Positions 25,593-33,799 of a stretch of DNA of 64,000 nucleotides are shown piece by piece (position 1 is the stretch's first letter; the number at the start of each line of letters is the position of its first letter). Origin of the DNA: Bacillus alkalicellulosilyticus (lineage in GTDB: Bacteria > Bacillota > Bacilli > Bacillales > Bacillaceae_F); NCBI RefSeq assembly GCF_002019795.1, contig NZ_KV917381.1, positions 2,229,210-2,293,209 of the forward strand. Reading direction: 5' to 3'. A program made the position numbers and the translations under genes. The notes below the pieces were generated by a model that ran no database searches, was not told the origin of the DNA, and saw only the letters and a program-made list of their open reading frames with translations.

Positions 25593-26354
25593 CTACTTCT
25601 TTACAAAATTTATAATGTCAGAAATCACTTCTTGTTCCCAGTGATATGAATTAAAAGTGTGGTCTCCATTTTCAATCGTTTTTAGAATAGCGTTCTTCCC
25701 GTAGCATTTATCGATATACATACTAGAAACCTCGTAAGGAACAGCTTCATCCATAGTTCCATGGATTAACAACACCTCGTTTGAAAAGAGCTTGGCTGTA
25801 TCCCAAACATTAATGGTTTGTAGTTCATCTATAAATTCTTTACTTATTAAATTCCCACCAACATCATAGGCATCTTTTTCTTCAATGTAATTTTCTAAAG
25901 CAACAGCTAATGTTTTGGACTGACTCATCGTTCCTGCAGGTGCGAGTAAAAGCAACTTCGACACTTCGTTGAATCGTTTACCAGCTACCAGGCTAGCAAC
26001 AAGTCCCCCCATGCTAAAACCTAACAAATATATATTATCGGAATCAACTGAAGGATGTGTCTTTACGTACTCTAATATCGCTTCGGCCTGGTCCACTTCT
26101 TTTAATACCGTCATATCCTCGAAATGACCATCACTCTCTCCACTACCTAAAAAATCAAACCTAAAACTGGCGACATTCATTTCTTCTAGTGCTCGAGATA
26201 TTTTTAAAAATAAACGATGGGGTTCAAGTTTGGTTCCTGTAAATCCATGTAAGAGGATAACGGCAGGATGCTTATGTTCACTTGGGATATGTTCCATTCC
26301 TCGTAATGTTTGACCTTTATGTATAATAGAAATGCTTTTTTGCAGGATGTCCAT
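25593..26354 (-). CDS. Alpha/beta hydrolase (esterase-like)
   Basis: About 253 residues with the alpha/beta-hydrolase fold. The oxyanion block is LLHGFTGTK, the nucleophile elbow GFSMGG, the acid residue lies in HGTMDEAVP, and the catalytic His in GDHTF. The pattern resembles cinnamoyl/feruloyl-type esterases and the B. subtilis family of uncharacterised esterases. The start is uncertain: AAGGAGG ends directly at ATG 26354, too close for normal initiation, and the only earlier ATG (26375) has no site; a CTG 9 nt downstream of the site is possible. It is cytosolic with no signal peptide. Confidence 0.85.
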   Translation of the reverse strand: MDILQKSISIIHKGQTLRGMEHIPSEHKHPAVILLHGFTGTKLEPHRLFLKISRALEEMNVASFRFDFLGSGESDGHFEDMTVLKEVDQAEAILEYVKTHPSVDSDNIYLLGFSMGGLVASLVAGKRFNEVSKLLLLAPAGTMSQSKTLAVALENYIEEKDAYDVGGNLISKEFIDELQTINVWDTAKLFSNEVLLIHGTMDEAVPYEVSSMYIDKCYGKNAILKTIENGDHTFNSYHWEQEVISDIINFVKK

Positions 26355-26474
26355 CCTCCTTATGTTTCTAAACATTATAAAACGTAAAAGCTGATCTAGA
26401 CAAAGAATTTGGCTTACCTAAAAAAAGAAGCCCATAAAGATGGATGGATATCCACCTCAGGCTCCCACAATCAC

Positions 26475-27284
26475 TTAGTTCATATTTTTACCATAAAAAA
26501 TTTCATCCATTTCTTTCTTCAATTTTGCAGTAATTTCTTTTTCTTCCCCTGGTTTTAATTCATCTTTCGTAAAACCAAATAAATAATTATTTAAATCAAA
26601 GTTTTTTAACTTACATTTTGTATGAAAGATGTTTTCTGGGTAGATGTTAACATCTATCATATCGTACAATTCTTTCACTTCGTCCGGTATGTAATTTTGG
26701 ATGGAGTTAATTTCATGATCAATGAAAAGTTTATCACCTTCAATATTCCGAGTAAATCCTCGAACACGATAATCCATAGTCATAATATCTGTATCAAAGG
26801 AATGAATTAAATAATTTAACGCTTTAAGAGGTGATATTTCCCCACAAGTGGACACATCGATATCCGCTCTGAATGTACTAATTCCTTCTGTGGGATGAAA
26901 TTCAGGATAAGTGTGCACGGTAATATGACTTTTATCAAGCTGAAAAACAACATTATCAGGAAGTGGGCCAGGCGATTCGTCATATGAGGATTCATCTGGA
27001 ACTTCAACAACTGGTCCCTCTGATACAAGGATTGTTACACTTGAACCTTGGGGTACATAGTCTTGTTGCGCAATATTTAAAACATGTGCACCAATGATAT
27101 CGGACACATTCTTTAATATTTTTGTTAACCTATCAGCATTATATTGCTCATCAATGTATTCAATATAGGCATCTCGCTCTTCCTTTGTCTTTGTAAAACA
27201 AACATCGTACATATTAAAGCTTAATGTTTTCGTTAAGTTATTAAATCCGTGTAAAGTAATTCGCTGTTCTGATGAGAGCGTCAT
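26475..27284 (-). CDS. speD: S-adenosylmethionine decarboxylase proenzyme, enterobacterial (class 1A-like) type
   Basis: A 269-residue SpeD that makes decarboxylated AdoMet for spermidine synthesis. It self-cleaves to generate a pyruvoyl group: the likely serine is Ser119 in [13 protein letters not shown]. The blocks [36 protein letters not shown] and [12 protein letters not shown] are close to E. coli SpeD. Most Bacillus species instead have the roughly 125-residue SpeH-type enzyme. ATG 27284 is 8 nt after AAGGGG; an in-frame ATG 6 nt earlier is too close. No spermidine synthase gene adjoins it. Confidence 0.93.
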   Translation of the reverse strand: MTLSSEQRITLHGFNNLTKTLSFNMYDVCFTKTKEERDAYIEYIDEQYNADRLTKILKNVSDIIGAHVLNIAQQDYVPQGSSVTILVSEGPVVEVPDESSYDESPGPLPDNVVFQLDKSHITVHTYPEFHPTEGISTFRADIDVSTCGEISPLKALNYLIHSFDTDIMTMDYRVRGFTRNIEGDKLFIDHEINSIQNYIPDEVKELYDMIDVNIYPENIFHTKCKLKNFDLNNYLFGFTKDELKPGEEKEITAKLKKEMDEIFYGKNMN

Positions 27285-27406
27285 GAACATTTCCCCTTAC
27301 ATTTTGGTATATTCGCGTAACATCTTGTCCTATTTTTATGTTACCCTCAATGCCCTGTAAAAAAACCCTTAATATGGAATTTAACCTTGTATTTCATTGG
27401 TTTTCG

Positions 27407-27667
27407 TTACTCTTGTCCCATTTCTTCTACGAGTGATGGATTGAACAATGCACCTAATACTAATTCATTTTTGTCAAAATCAATCGTTTGCCCATTTGTA
27501 TATAATTCCATTTCTTGTTTGATCTTACGCAAATCTTCTTGAACAAGTTCAATTTGCTTGGAGTCTTTTGGCAACTCTTTTTCCTTTTGTTCGAGCATTT
27601 GTTTCGTTTCCATAAGTACATATAAATTTTCTAGTTTTTCTACATATGACAACGAGCCAAGGTCCAT
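27407..27667 (-). CDS. Small coiled-coil protein, unrecognised
   Basis: An 86-residue soluble protein with a heptad-rich central helix (about 8-57; KLENLYVLMETKQMLEQKEK) and a short C-terminal tail. ATG 27667 follows AGGAGG at 7 nt spacing. It is flanked by a terminator on the upstream side and speD downstream; the 116-nt gap to speD has no obvious promoter. Function unknown. Confidence 0.68.
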   Translation of the reverse strand: MDLGSLSYVEKLENLYVLMETKQMLEQKEKELPKDSKQIELVQEDLRKIKQEMELYTNGQTIDFDKNELVLGALFNPSLVEEMGQE

Positions 27668-27747
27668 GTAAACTCCTCCTTCTTCCTATTAGAAATACCA
27701 CAAAGAAAAAGTTTCTATTCAAATATGTGTGTTGCCTGATGAAAAAA

Positions 27748-27780
27748 GGATAACGAAAGGCAGATACCCTTTCGTCATCC
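27748..27780 (-). terminator. Terminator after the 45-aa small protein gene
   Basis: A 13-bp hairpin (GGATAACGAAAGG / CCCTTTCGTCATCC, one mismatch) is followed on the minus strand by TTTTTTC, 21 nt past the stop at 27801. Confidence 0.8.
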
Positions 27781-27800
27781 TATTATTATTTCAGCCTATC

Positions 27801-27938
27801 CTAGCCTTTTGAACCTGGTCCTCTTTTCGGACGATTATGATTAGAACGACGGTATTCCTCTGTTACATCAGCTAAACTTTCCGTTGGCGTTTGATTATTT
27901 GTCAGAGCGGCATCTCTTTGTCCTTTTCGTTTTCGCAT
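27801..27938 (-). CDS. 45-aa basic small protein
   Basis: A short frame starting MRKRKGQRDAALTNNQ at ATG 27938 with AAAGGAGG about 7 nt upstream, and ending in RPKRGPGSKG. It is highly charged, lacks hydrophobic segments and cysteine, and looks like a minor spore-core protein. A strong terminator follows and it appears monocistronic. I do not recognise the family. Confidence 0.7.
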   Translation of the reverse strand: MRKRKGQRDAALTNNQTPTESLADVTEEYRRSNHNRPKRGPGSKG

Positions 27939-28096
27939 ATTTTCTCCTCCTTTAAGGTAACCACACTATTAGTTTTTGCTTTACTGTTTGTTTTACAGCT
28001 AGAAATGATTTGAAAAAAGTATCTGTTTTACCAATACTATTTTCTAGTTTTACTCCGTTTTAGTATTATACTTAAAGGAAAAAGGGATTTTGAATT

Positions 28097-28432
28097 ATGG
28101 GAGAGGTACTAATAAAAGCTAGCGTATTATGTGACGACATCGTTAGAAAAAAATATGATGTCCCAGCACTAGTACACCATTTTCTAGTTTGGAATCAATC
28201 TTTGCAATACAAGACAAAAAGCTTTAAGTATGTCATCTTAAACGTTGAGTTACTTTCGTCATTACAAGACGTTTCTTTTGAAGAAACATTGATTAATGTA
28301 TTAAAAAATGAAATGAGTTACGCAGATATTGAAAAATGGATAAAGAATAGCGATGAGCGAGTACAGTTCCAAAAGTATTCAAGCATCATACCATTTCGAA
28401 AAAGAGGTAGACACTCTAGCCATTTGCGATGA
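28097..28432 (+). CDS. Small unknown protein
   Basis: A 111-residue soluble protein with mixed helix and strand content and a basic C-terminus (PFRKRGRHSSHLR). ATG 28097 has a weak AAAGG/AAAGGG site 10-15 nt upstream. It converges with the DD-carboxypeptidase gene, overlapping its stop by 17 nt. No motif is recognised, and evidence for translation is moderate. Confidence 0.55.
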   Translation: MGEVLIKASVLCDDIVRKKYDVPALVHHFLVWNQSLQYKTKSFKYVILNVELLSSLQDVSFEETLINVLKNEMSYADIEKWIKNSDERVQFQKYSSIIPFRKRGRHSSHLR

Positions 28433-29936
28433 TTGTGATTAAGTCATCTTCTATCCTCTTTCCGTTCACATCATTCGTTAAATTATTTAATATTATCGCA
28501 AAGATATACGTGTCACCACTGCTGTTTTCAATATAACCAGAGATAGAACTAACTGTTGAAATGGTACCTGTCTTTGCGACCACTTTCCTTTTGGTTTGAG
28601 AACCTTTTAAACGATGGCGCAAAGTTCCCCCGATAAGCTTATCATCATGGCCGGCTACAGGAAGTGCGTGATAAAAACTTTCGAACCAATCTTTTTCTTG
28701 AATGACATACAAAAGTTTGGTTAGGTCGTTGGCTCGGATTAAATTCACATGAGAAATACCAGAACCATCTCTAATCACAAGCTCGTTAGGATTTATACCT
28801 AATCCCTCGATTTTTTCATCCAACACGGATAGTCCCTTTGACCAGCTACCTTCACCTTTTTTAACCTTCCCCATTTCTTTAACAAAAGTATCTCCATGGA
28901 CGTTGTTACTAAGCTTTAAAAAAGGAAGAACTATTTTAGATAAAGGCATCGACTGATTCAAAGTGATTACTGTTGCGCTTTCAGGTGTAGTTCCTATAAA
29001 TGTAGCGCCAATATGTTTAATTTCATGCTTTTTAAACATCTGTTTAAATACATCTAATGCCAGTCCTGTTGGTTCCCAGACCGCAATTTTTTTAGATTTA
29101 ATTTTGGATTGTAGGGGAATGTCACCCGTCACTTTTATGAGATTTGAACCATGTTCACGTTTTATAGAAAGCTCATTGTGTTCTTCAGTGGCAACAGTTT
29201 TTGTTTCATTTATGATTGATATATACTCGGTCTTTGGATAAACAGAAATCCGTGCCTTATCATTTACATCTTTACCTGGTTTTACGGTGAACAGCACGGT
29301 TCCAGCATCATAATGGTTTGTTGGTGAAACGGTTAAACCAGAAATTTGGGCCCCATAATATGTGGTTTCATCACTCCATGGGATATCAATGGAATATCTA
29401 ACATCATCGTACCAAGAATCATCCGCGATGATGTCACCAATCACCATTTCAATACCTTGTTTTTTCAAGTCCAAAACCATTTTATCAATATCTGATGGAA
29501 GAAGAGTCGGGTCTCCCTTCCCTCTAATATACAAGTTGCCATGAAGGACTTTCCATGCTTTCCTACCATCACTCAGTAGCTCCGTAGAAAAACGATAGTC
29601 TTCTCCTAATGTCTCGAGAGCTGCTGCTGCGGTGAATAATTTTAAGTTAGATGCCGGACGTAACCGAAGATCACCGTTATAATCATATATGATTTTACCA
29701 GTAGAAGGATTTCTGATACTAATTGAAACTAATGAACCTTCAAGGTTCTGTTCTTGCTTCAAGAAATCATCTAATCTTTTAGTAAATGTTTCACTTGCCT
29801 CAGTTGTTTGACTCCCAATGAATAAATAAGGCACAAGGATAACAAGGATAAATAATCGAGATGTAAATATGTTAATATGTCTTCCTCCTTTCATGCTATT
29901 GTTAGTTTTTCCTTTGTTTTCATTTATATTTACCAC
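28416..29936 (-). CDS. D-alanyl-D-alanine carboxypeptidase/endopeptidase (S13, PBP4a/DacC-like)
   Basis: An S13 low-molecular-weight penicillin-binding protein of up to 506 residues that trims peptidoglycan peptides outside the membrane. It has a signal peptide (hydrophobic core FILVILVPYLFIG, cleavage near TTEA), SxxK in PASNLKLF, SxN in LSNNVHGD and KTG in VVAKTGTIS. B. subtilis DacC is of similar size and is expressed under sporulation control. The start is unclear: GTG 29936 and ATG 29894 lack good sites, while a strong AAAGGAGG lies inside MKGG with an in-frame ATT 7 nt after it. Confidence 0.9.
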   Translation of the reverse strand: MVNINENKGKTNNSMKGGRHINIFTSRLFILVILVPYLFIGSQTTEASETFTKRLDDFLKQEQNLEGSLVSISIRNPSTGKIIYDYNGDLRLRPASNLKLFTAAAALETLGEDYRFSTELLSDGRKAWKVLHGNLYIRGKGDPTLLPSDIDKMVLDLKKQGIEMVIGDIIADDSWYDDVRYSIDIPWSDETTYYGAQISGLTVSPTNHYDAGTVLFTVKPGKDVNDKARISVYPKTEYISIINETKTVATEEHNELSIKREHGSNLIKVTGDIPLQSKIKSKKIAVWEPTGLALDVFKQMFKKHEIKHIGATFIGTTPESATVITLNQSMPLSKIVLPFLKLSNNVHGDTFVKEMGKVKKGEGSWSKGLSVLDEKIEGLGINPNELVIRDGSGISHVNLIRANDLTKLLYVIQEKDWFESFYHALPVAGHDDKLIGGTLRHRLKGSQTKRKVVAKTGTISTVSSISGYIENSSGDTYIFAIILNNLTNDVNGKRIEDDLITIIANG

Positions 29937-29993
29937 TTGTTACTGTAGGTAGACTAAAGACGATAAGGGCACACTAATTAAGAGGTGATTTTA

Positions 29994-30257
29994 ATGGAAG
30001 AAAATAATAGAAGAGATCAAATTACGATTGAAGATGAAAATGGAATGGAAAGACAATACTCTATTGAAGCTTTATTTGATATGGAAAATCAATCGTATGC
30101 TCTCTTGTCAGGAAACGATGAAACACTCGTTATGAGGTTAGAAGAAGAGCAAGGTAAACAATACTTGGTCGGTATTTCAGACCCTGAAGAGCGTGATGCG
30201 ATTTTAAGTGCATATGAAATCGCGATAGAAGCAGATAACGAGAACATGCTGCACTAA
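29994..30257 (+). CDS. DUF1292-family protein (YrzB-like)
   Basis: An 87-residue acidic cytosolic protein with the DUF1292 pattern: ITIEDENGMERQYSIEALFDM, YALLSG and a short strand-rich end. The family is common next to yrrK/yrrL in Firmicutes, but here it stands alone. ATG 29994 follows AGAGGTG at 7 nt; the GTG at 29985 is part of that site. A bidirectional hairpin follows. Function unknown. Confidence 0.86.
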   Translation: MEENNRRDQITIEDENGMERQYSIEALFDMENQSYALLSGNDETLVMRLEEEQGKQYLVGISDPEERDAILSAYEIAIEADNENMLH

Positions 30258-30280
30258 TCGGCTCAGAACAAATTATAAAA

Positions 30281-30327
30281 AACGATACTAAGCGTCCTTC
30301 AGTCGAAAGCTAGCTTAGTATCGTTTC
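30281..30327. terminator. Bidirectional terminator between DUF1292 gene and mqnD
   Basis: A 14-bp hairpin AAACGATACTAAGC / GCTTAGTATCGTTT between convergent genes, flanked by A and T runs on both sides. Confidence 0.85.
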
Positions 30328-30328
30328 T

Positions 30329-31168
30329 TTAAAAAGGTTTTAATGATTGTAAATCCATTTCTGGAATTAAGCCTTCTTTAGCAGCTCTTCCTAATAATGC
30401 AAACACAGCAGCATACCCTTCATCCCCTAAGTCGGTACTAAATTCATTTACATATAAATCAATATGAGATTTTGCAACTTGTGGAGACATTTCTTGTGCA
30501 TGTTCGAGCACATAATCCTTTGAGGCTTCAGGGTGTTTCCATGCATATTCAACCGATTTCCGAATCCAATCAGATACTTGTTTTACATCAAGTGTGCGGT
30601 GAGCAATAATTGCTCCAAGTGGAATCGGATGACCTGTATCGGACTCCCACCATTGGCCTAAATCAACTAACTGTGAAAGGCCATAATCTGAATATGTAAA
30701 CCGGGCTTCATGAATAACAAGTCCTGCATCAACTTTGCCATCACGAACAGCTGGCATGATCTCATGGAAAGGCATCACAACAATATCTCCAACGCTACCT
30801 GGCACATGTTCTGTTGCCCAAAGTCGAAATAATAAATAAGCAGTTGATCGTTCGCTCGGTACAGCGATACGAGAACCTGATAAAGCCGAACCCTCCTTAT
30901 TTTCCTTTGAATTCGTTAAAATAAGTGGTCCACAACCTCTTCCAAGAGCTCCACCACAAGGAAGTAATACATAATCTTTATGGGCCCAAGGCAGTGCTGC
31001 AAATGAAATTTTCATAATATCAGGACCATTTGACTTAGTTGCTAACGAATTTGTAATATTAATATCAGCATAAGTCACATCAAACTGTGGTGTTCCCGAA
31101 ATAAGATTATGTACTAATGCATGATAGATAAACGTGTCGTTAGGACATGGCGAAAATACTATTTTCAT
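30329..31168 (-). CDS. mqnD: 1,4-dihydroxy-6-naphthoate synthase (futalosine pathway)
   Basis: A 279-residue MqnD that converts cyclic dehypoxanthine futalosine to 1,4-dihydroxy-6-naphthoate in menaquinone synthesis. The fold is that of a periplasmic-binding protein without a signal peptide. Family features include MKIVFSPCPNDTFIYHAL, ADINITNSLA, DIMKISFAALP and VPSERSTAYLLF. ATG 31168 overlaps the mqnB stop (ATGA) and has GGAGGTG upstream; the longer frame to 31234 is not supported. mqnA and mqnC are not in the window. Confidence 0.93.
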   Translation of the reverse strand: MKIVFSPCPNDTFIYHALVHNLISGTPQFDVTYADINITNSLATKSNGPDIMKISFAALPWAHKDYVLLPCGGALGRGCGPLILTNSKENKEGSALSGSRIAVPSERSTAYLLFRLWATEHVPGSVGDIVVMPFHEIMPAVRDGKVDAGLVIHEARFTYSDYGLSQLVDLGQWWESDTGHPIPLGAIIAHRTLDVKQVSDWIRKSVEYAWKHPEASKDYVLEHAQEMSPQVAKSHIDLYVNEFSTDLGDEGYAAVFALLGRAAKEGLIPEMDLQSLKPF

Positions 31169-31821
31169 GAAAACACCTCCGGTAAAATCGAACTCACTTT
31201 TTGCAGAGAAACTAACGCCTCTTTTATTTTCCAAGCTTCACGATCTCTGGGACCGATCGCGTTAGAAATAGCTCTTATTTCTATGACAGGTATTCCAGCT
31301 TTTTGAGCCGATCGGGCTACACCAAATCCTTCCATTGCCTCTGCAGCAGCTTCAGGAAAACGGGTAGATAGACGTATAGCTGTATCAGCAGTCCCTGTTA
31401 CAGTAGATAAAGTAAGAATATCCCCTAGCCTATAATGAATATTGTGTTTTTGGAGCGTGTCACATACTCTTGTAACAAGTGTTGATTCTATCGAGATTTC
31501 CGTTGTACCAAAGCCAAGCTTGTCCACGCTTTCGAACCCTGTTTCGGTTTCTGTCCCTAAATCAGCGATAACAATTGAAGAGGCAACGACAACATCAGAG
31601 ATTGTTGTTCTTCCAATAAATCCACCTGCAATACCCATATTTATGACTGCTTTATATTTTTTCTTTGAAAGTGCTGTTGTAGTTTGAATTGCTGCATCAA
31701 CCGGCCCAACACCTGAAACATATACGTCAAAGCCAGGTGCTCCGTTTAATCCTTCTAGAATTGCATTTTTTTCGACCTCTACAGACACGATAATGGCTAC
31801 ATCATTTACATGCATTTTCAC
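31165..31821 (-). CDS. mqnB: Futalosine hydrolase
   Basis: A 218-residue nucleoside hydrolase/phosphorylase-fold enzyme that releases hypoxanthine from futalosine. The family features are NMGIAGGF, TGTADTAIRLSTRFPEAAAEAMEGFGVA, with the Glu/Met pair of the ribose-binding site, and EIRAISNAIGPRDREAWKI, with the catalytic Asp in a late motif. It is translationally coupled to mqnD by a 4-nt overlap. MqnB and MqnD together are strong evidence that this organism uses the futalosine route. Confidence 0.92.
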   Translation of the reverse strand: MKMHVNDVAIIVSVEVEKNAILEGLNGAPGFDVYVSGVGPVDAAIQTTTALSKKKYKAVINMGIAGGFIGRTTISDVVVASSIVIADLGTETETGFESVDKLGFGTTEISIESTLVTRVCDTLQKHNIHYRLGDILTLSTVTGTADTAIRLSTRFPEAAAEAMEGFGVARSAQKAGIPVIEIRAISNAIGPRDREAWKIKEALVSLQKVSSILPEVFS

Positions 31822-31895
31822 ATATTAACTCCTTTTCTTTTTATTGTAGCATACCGTTACTTTTTTCTCTGTTTTTTACGATTAAATATGAATAA

Positions 31896-31924
31896 CCGTA
31901 AGAGGAATCCGATTCCTCTTACGG
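31896..31924 (-). terminator. Terminator after the 31933 gene
   Basis: A 13-bp hairpin (CCGTAAGAGGAAT / ATTCCTCTTACGG, 3-nt loop) followed on the minus strand by TTATTC and A/T-rich sequence; it lies 8 nt beyond the stop. Confidence 0.7.
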
Positions 31925-31932
31925 CTGGAGTG

Positions 31933-33021
31933 CTATGGTATAACTTCTATTGGTATATCTTTTAACTGCCATTTATCTACAGGCGAAGTTCTTGTCACAA
32001 TAAAGTCAAAAGAGAATTCATATTCTGGTCCATTTTTTTCTTGGACAATGAAAGTGACAGGTATTTCATATTGGAGCGGTTCGTCAATGAGCGGATGATG
32101 TTTTTTTACGATCCGAATATGATTTATGTTTTTTACAATGGACATTGTCGCATCTTGATATATTAGCTTTAACAAATCATAATCCTGCTGATTTAAAGAT
32201 ATGAAGAAAGCTTCAACTACTTCGTCAGCTGTCAGCCCTTCCACAAATGGCTTTATTAAACCTGCAGCTTTATAAATCATAATATGATGAGATAAATCTC
32301 TCTGTTTCGTTCGATGAGTAACACAGTCTTTAAAATGAATACAGAAATGCCCAGGGAATCGATTTTGAATGGCTCCCCCTCCATGTGGCATCCCATGCAT
32401 GGAAGCAGCGATTGTTTGTCCTTTATAATGAATTAATATCGCTCTTCGTTTCCAACTCCATTTACCGTTATAAATTTTCTTCATAATTTTTGTATCGTTT
32501 TCTGTTAAAGGTTGTACATCCGCATGACTACTCCCTGCCCTTCGTTGAGCTTTAAAACTAAGACCTGTTTCCAAGTCAGTAATTTTAAATTTTGAATAAC
32601 GCGGAATTAGGTCTTTGACTTCATCCCAAGACATCAGGCTACCAAAATGCTTAGAATCAAGAAGCTCGAAGTATGTCTTAATTTTATTTGTATCGTTCTT
32701 CGAAACTGAAATCATTGTTTTTTCTTGAAGATTATAGATGTTTCCATGCTCGTCCATTATAAAAATCTGTATAAACTCATCATCATTAATTAATATGTAA
32801 TGATTCGAAAAAGGAACATCTTCTAGTTTAGTCACCGTTTTCGCTTCAAGGAGTGTTTCAACTAAAGAATCAACTTCAATCGTCAACACGGATTCAAACA
32901 AAGAATAACTTGAAGATTTCACTAAGAAAGAGATTTGACCAACACCGGCTTTTGCTTGAAGTGACGTTGGAAACACACTGATAACAAATATAATAATAAG
33001 GAGGCATAACATCTTTTTCAC
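31933..33021 (-). CDS. Secreted protein with HG-x-PHGG and GHFCIHF motifs, family unnamed
   Basis: A 362-residue protein with an N-terminal signal peptide (about 1-24, LCLLIIIFVISVFPTSLQA). The conserved core (about 135-255) contains FKAQRRAGSSHADVQ, IYNGKWSWKRRAILI, the HGMPHGG block and GHFCIHFKDC. It ends in a roughly 100-residue C-terminal region resembling a NTF2-like or DUF4878-type fold. The core occurs, to my recollection, in extracellular proteins of Bacillaceae and Paenibacillaceae. The HG...CIHF arrangement is reminiscent of the His-Gly...Cys motif of L,D-transpeptidases, but this is only a resemblance. Confidence 0.75.
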   Translation of the reverse strand: MKKMLCLLIIIFVISVFPTSLQAKAGVGQISFLVKSSSYSLFESVLTIEVDSLVETLLEAKTVTKLEDVPFSNHYILINDDEFIQIFIMDEHGNIYNLQEKTMISVSKNDTNKIKTYFELLDSKHFGSLMSWDEVKDLIPRYSKFKITDLETGLSFKAQRRAGSSHADVQPLTENDTKIMKKIYNGKWSWKRRAILIHYKGQTIAASMHGMPHGGGAIQNRFPGHFCIHFKDCVTHRTKQRDLSHHIMIYKAAGLIKPFVEGLTADEVVEAFFISLNQQDYDLLKLIYQDATMSIVKNINHIRIVKKHHPLIDEPLQYEIPVTFIVQEKNGPEYEFSFDFIVTRTSPVDKWQLKDIPIEVIP

Positions 33022-33102
33022 GATAAATTCCCCACCTGTCTATATAAGTCTCCTCTCATTTTTTATTATTTCTTCCTTGTTTACACTGGAGAATATTGGT
33101 CT

Positions 33103-33663
33103 TTATTTTACAGCTTCATAAACCCTCATAGGAGGAATATTTCTTAATTTATATTCGTCCTCCACCTTACTGAAATGGTTTTGTAAGTATTTTTTCAAAT
33201 GTCGATTTCTTTGGAAACAAGTTTGGTATGGTAAGAATTTCCCACCTGTCTTAAGGACCTGATTCGTTTGATGTACGACCCGATTTCGCATCTCTGGACT
33301 CATTAAAATAAACGGGATTCCTGAAATGACATAATCAGCCGTTTCTCCATATTGTTTTACGATATCCACAACATTTTCCGCACTATCATGATGAACTTTC
33401 ACACGGGAATCATTGATATTTTCTTTTAAATAATTGGCAAAGTTTTCATTTAGCTCAATTGTGATAATTAATGAATCTGCTGTAATTTGATTTAATAAAT
33501 AGTTTGTGAAAACACCAGTAGCTGGACCATATTCTACGATAACAACTCGTTTACTTAGGTCCATTTTTTTACAAACATCCCGTACGCCTGTTTTTGATGT
33601 AGGTGTGATAGATGCAATATTTTTATCCTTGATGAAATTTTTTACATAAATAAGGGTACTCAT
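33103..33663 (-). CDS. Class I SAM-dependent methyltransferase (phospholipid N-methyltransferase/KsgA-like)
   Basis: A 186-residue methyltransferase. The SAM-binding motif is VIVEYGPATGVFTNYLL (about 41-57), an acidic residue follows strand 2 (IELNENF), and motif IV is SGIPFILM in place of the NLPY of KsgA/Erm. It resembles phospholipid N-methyltransferase-like rRNA-dimethylase paralogues found in Bacillaceae. ATG 33663 has AAAGGA 9 nt upstream; TTG 33672 is less likely. The target is unknown. Confidence 0.82.
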   Translation of the reverse strand: MSTLIYVKNFIKDKNIASITPTSKTGVRDVCKKMDLSKRVVIVEYGPATGVFTNYLLNQITADSLIITIELNENFANYLKENINDSRVKVHHDSAENVVDIVKQYGETADYVISGIPFILMSPEMRNRVVHQTNQVLKTGGKFLPYQTCFQRNRHLKKYLQNHFSKVEDEYKLRNIPPMRVYEAVK

Positions 33664-33753
33664 TCTAGTCAATCCTTTACATTTTTTTCTAAAGTACGAT
33701 ACTACTTTCCCCTTAAAATTGGAAATGATACTTTTTCATATCAATATTTCTAC

Positions 33754-33786
33754 AAAAAAAGTGCCAAAGGAAAAAACCTTCGACAC
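33754..33786 (-). terminator. Terminator after the FAD-dependent dehydrogenase gene
   Basis: A 10-bp hairpin (GTGCCAAAGG / CCTTCGACAC, imperfect) followed on the minus strand by TTTTTTT, 14 nt past the stop. Confidence 0.8.
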
Positions 33787-33799
33787 CCATAACTCATAT

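Noticed and set aside
31933-33021. Assignment as an L,D-transpeptidase
   Set aside because: The SHGC catalytic signature is absent; only the spacing of His-Gly and Cys is similar, so it is kept as an unnamed secreted protein.
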